From Planctomycetota bacterium (GTDB lineage Bacteria; Planctomycetota; UBA11346): DNA of 11,353 nucleotides. Every line of letters starts with the position of its first letter. Positions within the stretch are counted from its first letter, which is position 1. Position numbers and translations under genes: made by a program. Below, piece after piece: positions 6,793 to 11,353 of the stretch. The DNA is taken from contig JAHEDF010000029.1 in assembly GCA_024641365.1 (NCBI GenBank), positions 5,578 through 16,930 on the forward strand. The letters are read 5' to 3'. The notes beneath the pieces were generated by a model. It saw only the letters and a list, made by a program, of their open reading frames with translations, was not told the origin of the DNA and ran no database searches.

Positions 6793-7047
6793 GGTGTGCA
6801 CGCACATGGGAACATAACGCCACATGTGGCGAACATCCGCTGTGGCAAAATTGTGCACTGGTGGCATGGCCAAGATGCTAGAGGTCCTTTTCGCAAGCCA
6901 AGGAGCAGCTTTTATGCACAGCTCTTTACAGTAATCCGCGTGCGCATGGATTTAAGGAGTTGCTCATGAATGTAAGTATCATAACTGCACTAAGTTGAAA
7001 CAAAGGGCCATGACAATGCTGCGATCGATCAACAACTCGAACAATAC
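6793..7047. other. Intergenic region upstream of the parvulin gene, with tiny plus-strand frames
   Basis: This stretch should hold the promoter of the minus-strand parvulin operon. TATGAT is a possible -10 on that strand, but no clear -35 accompanies it. On the plus strand two AAGGAG ribosome sites stand out. The first, at 6900-6905, is eight bases before ATG 6914, which opens MHSSLQ-stop. The second, at 6954-6959, is six bases before ATG 6966, which opens MNVSIITALS-stop (6966-6998). Read on the minus strand these same bases are CTCCTT motifs. No larger gene or RNA is recognised. Confidence 0.3.
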
Positions 7048-7082
7048 GGTTAAACACAACACCCTCGCCAAAGGCGAGGGTG
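7048..7082 (-). terminator. Terminator of the OmpA-family gene
   Basis: A perfect 10-bp stem, CACCCTCGCC at 7060-7069 paired with 7073-7082, has a three-base loop. It lies 45 bp after the stop of the gene at 7127. On the minus strand it exits into TTGTGTTTAACC instead of a pure T run. The same 12 bases follow the next terminator upstream (7902-7913). Confidence 0.7.
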
Positions 7083-7126
7083 AGAAACAGTGCGATAAGG
7101 TATCGCTAAAATAATTATCTCAAAAA

Positions 7127-7774
7127 TTAATTACCGAGATAAATTTCTACGCGACGATTTGCAGCTTTATCACTGCCACGCGGTGCGTGTTCTCCGCGGA
7201 ATGAACCTTGAATACGAGTCGCTTGCACACCAGCTGCCTGAAGAGCGCGAACCACCGCAGCCGCACGGGCACCTGATAAACCCCAATTATCATGAAATTT
7301 TTCTTTCGTCGAAGCGCGAGCAACAGGCGTGTCATCCGTATGGCCTTCTACAATTACTCGTGAGCCTGCATATTCACCGGTATTTAAACGTGCTGCAATT
7401 TTATTAATACTGCTTTTACCTTCGGCACTTAATTGATCACTACCTTTCGCAAATGCAAAATCTTCGGCTAATGCTAAACCACCTTCTGCAGTGCGCGTCG
7501 TGCCTGGAATGTCTTCACCCTCAAGCATTTTCTTAAATTGCCCGCCCACTGTCGTCTCAGCACCTTTTTTAGCTAATTCATCACGTGCGCTTTGTAATTG
7601 TGCACTCAATGATCTGTTTTGATTCGTTAGTCGATCCACTTCGCCAGTAAGTCTATTATTTTCAGCGCGTAATTCGTCATTTTCTAGCGAGTTCGCACCA
7701 ACACGTGTGCGGCAACCGCTTAATGCGACAAGCGCAAGCAAAGGGAGGATTAAGGCGATGCGGGCGACATTCAT
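7127..7774 (-). CDS. OmpA-family peptidoglycan-binding lipoprotein with coiled coil
   Basis: This 215-residue outer-envelope lipoprotein probably tethers the membrane to peptidoglycan. Residues 1-20 are a lipoprotein signal with lipobox Leu18-Ser19-Gly20-Cys21; Cys21 would be lipidated. Residues about 28-70 form a coiled coil (ENDELRAENNRLTGEVDRLT). Residues about 98-215 are an OmpA C-terminal domain: FAFAKGSDQLSAEG, the VEGHTDDTP motif with Asp147 and Asp148, DNWGLSGARAAAVVRALQ, and KAANRRVEIYLGN with the conserved Arg pair at 207-208. These Asp and Arg residues normally bind diaminopimelate. An upstream in-frame ATG (7894) would hide the signal peptide, while the ATG at 7774 has GGGAG six bases upstream. 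It is longer than Pal because of the coiled coil, so Pal is not assigned. It has its own promoter candidate and terminator. Confidence 0.92.
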   Translation of the reverse strand: MNVARIALILPLLALVALSGCRTRVGANSLENDELRAENNRLTGEVDRLTNQNRSLSAQLQSARDELAKKGAETTVGGQFKKMLEGEDIPGTTRTAEGGLALAEDFAFAKGSDQLSAEGKSSINKIAARLNTGEYAGSRVIVEGHTDDTPVARASTKEKFHDNWGLSGARAAAVVRALQAAGVQATRIQGSFRGEHAPRGSDKAANRRVEIYLGN

Positions 7775-7844
7775 GGTGGACTCCCAATGAAGTGGTGATT
7801 TTGGCCAGGCTTTGCTTTGCTCCAGCACAACAGGATTGCGCGGT

Positions 7845-7873
7845 ACCATAGAGAGGACGTCATGGACGTGCAA
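7845..7873 (-). promoter_or_regulatory. Candidate sigma-70 promoter for the OmpA-family gene
   Basis: On the minus strand TTGCAC and TATGGT are separated by exactly 17 bp and lie about 70 bp upstream of the start at 7774. The boxes match three and four of six consensus positions. The position, just after the upstream gene's terminator, supports the call. Confidence 0.4.
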
Positions 7874-7901
7874 GTACTGTGCCTCTGTTGTCATCCGACA
7901 T

Positions 7902-7940
7902 GGTTAAACACAAACGGCGCAGCTTACTAGCCGCGCCGTT
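7902..7940 (-). terminator. Terminator of the HTH-membrane protein gene
   Basis: An 8-bp stem (AACGGCGC 7913-7920 with 7933-7940) can extend inward to 11 bp with one G-U pair, leaving a six-base loop. It lies 26 bp after the stop at 7967. On the minus strand the stem is followed by the T-rich TGTGTTTAACC, as in the terminator at 7048-7082. Confidence 0.65.
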
Positions 7941-7966
7941 GAGAAATGGTGACTTTGAACAGGTGC

Positions 7967-8989
7967 TTATTTAGGAAAGCCTAAATCAATGTGCTGCTCA
8001 ATAATGGTGCCTTTATTATCTTGCATTTCTACTTTGTTATCGTGAACGTCATAGGTTTTTTCGCCGGTTTTTGGTTTTACTTTGCGGCCATCAGCTTGAA
8101 TTTCGACGATCACAAAGTCGTTAACCCGTTCACCTGGTTTGGCTGAACCCAGGTATTCTTTTTTACGCCATCTGGCTTGATCATCGACCGTGCGAATATC
8201 GATCCATTCACCGGTTTCATGATTACGTTTATAGCGCTCTTGATCTGGTTCGACCGAAAATTTCGCCATGCTAGAGGCAAAGTTAGTCCAGCCGTTGTCA
8301 TCTAAGCCACGCAATACATTGCCAGCAGCATCTTTCGCATCCGACGGATGTGGCATCAAAATCATGAAATAATACGGTAAAATGAACAAGCCACTGACGA
8401 CTACCGTCAATGCCATGACCAATACCCAGGCCCAGTGTGTTTTAGGTTCTTCGACTCGCGTACGAGCTGAACGCACGCTACGACGCGATGCGCTCGCAGC
8501 AGGCCCCTGTGATGATTCAATTTGTGAGGTACCAAATTCAACTGGACCAGTGGTGCCGCCAACAGCCGTTTCATCGACTGCAGTCATGACTGCGGTATTT
8601 GAATCGGTGAAGCTAAGGCCTGAAGTGGCTTTTGTTTGGTCAAAATTCATGTCTTTGGTGTTGCCATCATCGAAGCTCACCACTTCGAGATCATCACCAA
8701 AAGTAATGGATTCGGTTGCGCTGCCACTTGGATCATTTCGTTGTTGAATGATGGTTTCTGACGCATCATCAACAACTTTACCTAAATCAATCGATAATTC
8801 ATCGCTGTCACCGGTCAGAACAATGGTACCATCTTCGTCGCGTAATTTTTCGACGTCGTCACGGTTGAGCATTAATTTTCCGGAAATCCGCTGAGCGCGA
8901 ATGGAACCACCATTAATGTGACCATTTAAAGTTGCGTCGTCGCAACCCAACAGATCTTTTGCTTCCTTAGCATCAATCATGTCCGCCAT
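7967..8989 (-). CDS. Membrane-anchored protein with N-terminal excisionase/MerR-like HTH; unknown function
   Basis: The preferred start, 8989, has GGAG eight bases upstream; an in-frame ATG at 9010 adds seven residues. The 340-residue product begins with a winged-helix domain of the excisionase/MerR type (residues 4-50: IDAKEAKDLLGCDDATLNGH, then SIRAQRISGKLMLNRDDVEKL). Residues about 52-165 are a low-complexity acidic Ser/Thr/Asp linker with repeated short motifs (ITFGDD, VSFDDG, LSFTDS). A basic patch (SRRSVRSARTRVEEP) precedes one membrane helix at about 186-211. The last 125 residues are charged and beta-rich, with RYKRNHETGEWIDIR and NDFVIVEIQADGRKVKPK, probably outside the cytoplasm. 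The layout resembles membrane-tethered ToxR/CadC-type regulators in principle, but the HTH family differs and DNA binding is unproven; in this protein class the HTH may bind protein. It is monocistronic, with its own terminator. Confidence 0.8.
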   Translation of the reverse strand: MADMIDAKEAKDLLGCDDATLNGHINGGSIRAQRISGKLMLNRDDVEKLRDEDGTIVLTGDSDELSIDLGKVVDDASETIIQQRNDPSGSATESITFGDDLEVVSFDDGNTKDMNFDQTKATSGLSFTDSNTAVMTAVDETAVGGTTGPVEFGTSQIESSQGPAASASRRSVRSARTRVEEPKTHWAWVLVMALTVVVSGLFILPYYFMILMPHPSDAKDAAGNVLRGLDDNGWTNFASSMAKFSVEPDQERYKRNHETGEWIDIRTVDDQARWRKKEYLGSAKPGERVNDFVIVEIQADGRKVKPKTGEKTYDVHDNKVEMQDNKGTIIEQHIDLGFPK

Positions 8990-9179
8990 GGCAGATCTCC
9001 AGCTGGGCATTTTGCCCCTAAAACAACCCTGGGAATGGGGTCGTGTGAGGCGCCGAGCCTAGGAAGGCAATGTGGAGGCAACAGCAGACCGCTCCATGTC
9101 GGACCACCTCCGGTTCATACACTGCAAATACTTGAGTCCGTGTATGGCTCCAACGGGAATACCTAGCGTAATTCACGAT

Positions 9180-9213
9180 AAAAAGCCACAATTCGCAGGC
9201 CCATAAGCGAATT
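9180..9213 (-). terminator. Probable terminator of the GyrI-like/amidase/DUF455 operon
   Basis: AATTCGC (9190-9196) pairs with GCGAATT (9207-9213) around a 10-base loop. On the minus strand the stem is followed by GTGGC and five T (9180-9184). It lies about 20 bp beyond the DUF455 stop. The stem is short and AT-rich, so confidence is moderate. The rest of 8990-9179 shows only an isolated 7-bp inverted repeat (9116-9122 with 9140-9146) and no recognisable RNA gene. Confidence 0.5.
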
Positions 9214-9230
9214 ACACGAGTAACAGTCGC

Positions 9231-10052
9231 TCATGGTGCAAGATCGCCGACCCGCAACCACTCCATTTCAGCCGCTGCAAACCCCGCGCTCCTGCGTCCG
9301 CTATCATCTAATGGCGTTGGACCAGGTACTTCTCCAGGGAAGTGCCGAGACACGACTTGCTGAAAATGCTGAGCTGGCTCTACCCCCTGTTGAGCACACC
9401 ACCACTGGTGCCAACGCGTGCCAATTTCCACGTGCGTAATCTCATCATGATAAATTATGGACAGGACATCATGAGCTGATTTATCCAGAACAGCTAAACG
9501 AGGTAATACATCCGCTGCAACATCTAAGCCACGCGCTTCTAAAAAACGTGGTATAGCAACAAGGTGATCTCCCAAATCAGAACAAGCAACAGTCGTATCC
9601 CATAAACGATAATGTACGGCATCTGTTCCAGGTGCCAAATGTCGCTTAGCTAATTCATCTTCCACTAATTGCGCATGTCGTGCTTCATCAAATGCAATTT
9701 GCATAAAATCTTTGTGAAAAGCGGCCGGCGCTCCTGAACCACGTAAACATGCCACAACTGCCAAATCAATTGCCGATAATTCGATATTATGTATTGCCAA
9801 TAAAAAGCGATTACGCGTTGGCTCATGCGCAAGCGTACGATGTCGACGACGTGGGCCTTTACTTTCTTGCCATGTTGGTGGTCGCCCTGGACGCTTCGGC
9901 AATAAAGGCATGCCCCATTTTTCGCCATCTGCAGGCAAGGTAACTGCTAACAATTTGTCCTGTTTTTCTAGAGCCGTTGGTGCTGCAATTACTGCCATCC
10001 ACGCTGCAACAGTAGCGGCGGTATTATCATTCTGTCCAATCTGTGTTTCCAT
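9231..10052 (-). CDS. DUF455 (COG2833) ferritin-like diiron protein
   Basis: This 273-residue protein has the ferritin-like fold of the DUF455 family. Candidate metal ligands fall in the expected order: Glu91 (AIHNIELSAIDLA), Glu123-x2-His126 (FDEARHAQL), Glu172 (RFLEARGLD) and Glu204-x2-His207 (YHDEITHVEIG). This is the classic pattern of two E-xx-H motifs plus two single Glu. The N-terminal 75 residues carry a conserved-looking GRPPTWQESKGPRRR stretch. Length fits the family. No signal peptide is present, so it should be cytoplasmic. The family is uncharacterised as far as I know; a diiron oxidase or hydroxylase role is plausible, distantly like MiaE, but is inference. The gene follows the amidase by six bases and lacks a visible ribosome site, so it is probably translated by coupling. 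Codons in the last 60 residues look GC-richer than the middle. Confidence 0.85.
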   Translation of the reverse strand: METQIGQNDNTAATVAAWMAVIAAPTALEKQDKLLAVTLPADGEKWGMPLLPKRPGRPPTWQESKGPRRRHRTLAHEPTRNRFLLAIHNIELSAIDLAVVACLRGSGAPAAFHKDFMQIAFDEARHAQLVEDELAKRHLAPGTDAVHYRLWDTTVACSDLGDHLVAIPRFLEARGLDVAADVLPRLAVLDKSAHDVLSIIYHDEITHVEIGTRWHQWWCAQQGVEPAQHFQQVVSRHFPGEVPGPTPLDDSGRRSAGFAAAEMEWLRVGDLAP

Positions 10053-10058
10053 ATTAAA

Positions 10059-10799
10059 TTAACGAACGGTCATGCCGCGTCGCTGTAATTCTTGACGCAC
10101 TAAATAACGAATGCGCTCTAAATCAATTGCTTGCCCAGGACAGGCGGTAACTTTTCCTGGCACATCTTTATGTCCAATAATGCGACCAACAGATAATGTT
10201 GGCGTGTGATCAATTAATTGCGCACACAATTCGACTAAACGTGCTTCAATGAGTGGTGATAATTTTTCTTGATCATAATGACCAATCACACAAATACCGA
10301 TACCATCTTGATTATATGGCTTTTGCTCGGGTTTTGGGCCGGCATGCGCACCATGTTGTTGCAAACGCCAGCGAAAAGTCCCTTCGATTCGACCTTGCGG
10401 CATATCAATGCCATTCCCAATGACAAAATGATAGCCAATACCATCCCAACCGCGTTGATTGAGATGTTCATTATCAATAATTTGTGCATTACCACGACGA
10501 CTCGCACTGTGATGAATGACTATCCATCGCCATGGATGAATGGGCGTTGATTGTGGAGGCGCAATACTTTCCCACACTAATGGTTCTGCTTGTATCCCCA
10601 TTGGTCGCGATACAGTCCATGTTAAAATACCAATTAATATTATAACGACAATTACAGCAATTATGCGCAAGCCAAATTCAGGTGGCGGTGCTTGTTCAGC
10701 TGGAATGGCCGCTAAGCGTAACGTTGTTCGACGGGCTGTGCCATCATCACCGGGTTCTATTTTTTCATCGGTTTGCTGAGCCACGTTATTTCTACTCAT
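10059..10799 (-). CDS. Membrane-anchored N-acetylmuramoyl-L-alanine amidase (Amidase_2/PGRP fold)
   Basis: This 246-residue enzyme should cut the bond between muramic acid and the stem peptide of peptidoglycan. Residues 1-43 are cytoplasmic and polar, and 44-63 form one membrane helix (LRIIAVIVVIILIGILTW), placing the enzyme in the periplasm. The Amidase_2 domain spans about 90-240. His97 or His96 (WIVIHHSAS), His210 (IIGHKDVPG) and Cys220 (TACPG) match the three zinc ligands of T7 lysozyme and PGRPs. Tyr123 (GIGYHFVIGNG) matches the conserved active-site Tyr. The position two before the zinc Cys is Thr, where T7 lysozyme has Lys. The ATG overlaps the stop of the upstream GyrI-like gene (ATGA). 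It could act in wall turnover or recycling. The single membrane helix distinguishes it from secreted AmpD-like forms. Confidence 0.93.
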   Translation of the reverse strand: MSRNNVAQQTDEKIEPGDDGTARRTTLRLAAIPAEQAPPPEFGLRIIAVIVVIILIGILTWTVSRPMGIQAEPLVWESIAPPQSTPIHPWRWIVIHHSASRRGNAQIIDNEHLNQRGWDGIGYHFVIGNGIDMPQGRIEGTFRWRLQQHGAHAGPKPEQKPYNQDGIGICVIGHYDQEKLSPLIEARLVELCAQLIDHTPTLSVGRIIGHKDVPGKVTACPGQAIDLERIRYLVRQELQRRGMTVR

Positions 10800-11254
10800 C
10801 TATCAATAAATATTGCCACATCACTGACGGGTAAAATATTACCATCAGCGAGTCGGCGACCGCGTAATGCTAATCGCCAATAAGGTCGCACTTGATACGA
10901 TAATGTTTTGGCATGCTCCATTAAACGACGGTGCGTATGTGCTAAATCACGAATGGCACCTGTATGCGGCAATGACAATGCATAAAGACCACGATAATCT
11001 TCGACACTTAATCCAGGGAGGGAGATCGGTTGACCAGTGACAGCGATTCCAACTTGGCATTCCCAAGCGGATGATGGCGTATCGTCAGGTGGTATGCTAA
11101 ATAAAATCGTTGCCGGACCAAACGGCACCAGCGCAGATCCAGTTAATTGTTTGCGTACCTTTTGCACGAGACCGAGTGCATCTACCGGGTATCCGCGGCT
11201 GGCCTGCGAAACTATGCGCACGTTACCTTCTCGCTTCAATAATGGCTCAACCAC
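10796..11254 (-). CDS. GyrI-like/AraC effector-binding domain protein
   Basis: This 152-residue, stand-alone protein resembles the GyrI-like (SHS2 duplicate, AraC-type effector-binding) domain. Visible family-like features are two similar halves: first, beta strands around ILFSIPPDDTPSSAWECQVGIAVTG; second, LSVEDYRGLYALSLPHTGAIRDLAHTHRRL ending in VSDVAIFIDR, matching the usual closing strand. These domains bind small molecules, and some members are hydrolases or gyrase inhibitors. Ligand and role are unknown here. No DNA-binding domain is fused. The start is GTG 11254, with GAGGA six bases upstream. An ATG inside that site leads to an immediate stop. It is the first gene of the operon with the amidase and DUF455 genes. 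Assignment rests on pattern, not on invariant residues. Confidence 0.65.
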   Translation of the reverse strand: MVEPLLKREGNVRIVSQASRGYPVDALGLVQKVRKQLTGSALVPFGPATILFSIPPDDTPSSAWECQVGIAVTGQPISLPGLSVEDYRGLYALSLPHTGAIRDLAHTHRRLMEHAKTLSYQVRPYWRLALRGRRLADGNILPVSDVAIFIDR

Positions 11255-11320
11255 GTGTCATCCTCATATGAGCGGCCCACTACATAGCACGAAAACAGAA
11301 GGCAAGGGTGTGATGCATTT

Positions 11321-11348
11321 TTGCTGACTGCGGACAAATTGCTATACT
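11321..11348 (+). promoter_or_regulatory. Rightward extended -10 promoter at the window edge
   Basis: TTGCTG (11321-11326) and TATACT (11343-11348) are 16 bp apart. The -10 matches five of six consensus positions and is preceded by TGC, an extended -10. It points out of the window to the right, divergent from the GyrI-like/amidase operon, so a gene or RNA should begin shortly beyond 11353. Confidence 0.5.
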
Positions 11349-11353
11349 ACTAA

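Noticed and set aside
6793..6873. N-terminal extension of the parvulin protein from TTG 6873
   Set aside because: It would bury the signal peptide behind 27 His/Met-rich residues, and no convincing ribosome site supports it. Low certainty, since the ATG at 6792 also lacks a strong site.
7010..7114. Plus-strand 34-codon frame starting MTMLRSINNS
   Set aside because: It runs through the OmpA-gene terminator stem, has only a weak AAAGGG site, and shows low-complexity Asn/Lys composition.
7775..7894. N-terminal 40-residue extension of the OmpA-family lipoprotein
   Set aside because: It would place the lipoprotein signal internally. The ATG at 7774 has a proper ribosome site, and the extension overlaps the promoter candidate.
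8990..9230. Possible tRNA, SRP RNA or other structured RNA in the GC-rich spacer
   Set aside because: I looked for a tRNA T-arm (GGTTC-type), a cloverleaf and an SRP core. Only an isolated 7-bp inverted repeat and the operon terminator were found.

Overview
The window reads as a chromosomal, housekeeping-type region of a Gram-negative-style bacterium. The envelope evidence is a periplasmic HtrA protease, an OmpA-family lipoprotein, a parvulin foldase and an ECF sigma/anti-sigma pair. The style of several proteins suggests a member of the PVC group, most likely Planctomycetota. These are a membrane-anchored excisionase-like HTH protein with a Ser/Thr/Asp-rich linker, a HEAT-like membrane protein with a Ser/Arg tail, and a small secreted protein with an MPHWRGG-like core. 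That placement is inference; no rRNA or marker gene is present. I see no tRNA, rRNA, CRISPR array, insertion sequence or phage gene.

Layout. The left edge (1-444) holds a secreted small protein gene on the minus strand. A plus-strand frame that is open from the window edge overlaps its 3' part, and the reading frame there is unresolved. Next, on the minus strand, is htrA (665-2131), with a strong terminator at its 3' end and an inverted repeat over its ribosome binding site. Divergent from htrA is a 608-residue membrane-anchored, helical-repeat-like protein of unknown function (2364-4190), whose N-terminus is built from a 15-bp tandem repeat. A perfect 15-bp inverted repeat at 4241-4273 separates it from the convergent minus-strand cluster that follows. 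That cluster, in transcription order, is a parvulin-type peptidyl-prolyl isomerase (5533-6792), an ECF sigma factor (4853-5509) and a zinc-finger anti-sigma factor (4344-4856). Further right on the minus strand are two apparently single-gene units, each with its own terminator: an OmpA-family lipoprotein (7127-7774) and the membrane-anchored HTH protein (7967-8989). The right end is a tight minus-strand operon: a GyrI-like small-molecule-binding domain protein, an N-acetylmuramoyl-L-alanine amidase and a DUF455 ferritin-like protein (11254 down to 9231). A good rightward promoter sits at the extreme right edge.

How the genes fit together. Most recognisable products act on the cell envelope: folding (parvulin), quality control (HtrA), stress signalling (ECF sigma and membrane anti-sigma), peptidoglycan anchoring (OmpA domain) and peptidoglycan cleavage (amidase). 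The foldase-sigma-anti-sigma operon is the clearest functional unit and resembles an envelope-stress feedback module. The HTH-membrane protein could be a membrane-tethered regulator. Nothing here is a clear new defence or biosynthetic system. The most distinctive items are the possible RNA thermometer on htrA, the HTH-membrane protein, the GyrI/amidase/DUF455 operon and the unresolved left edge.
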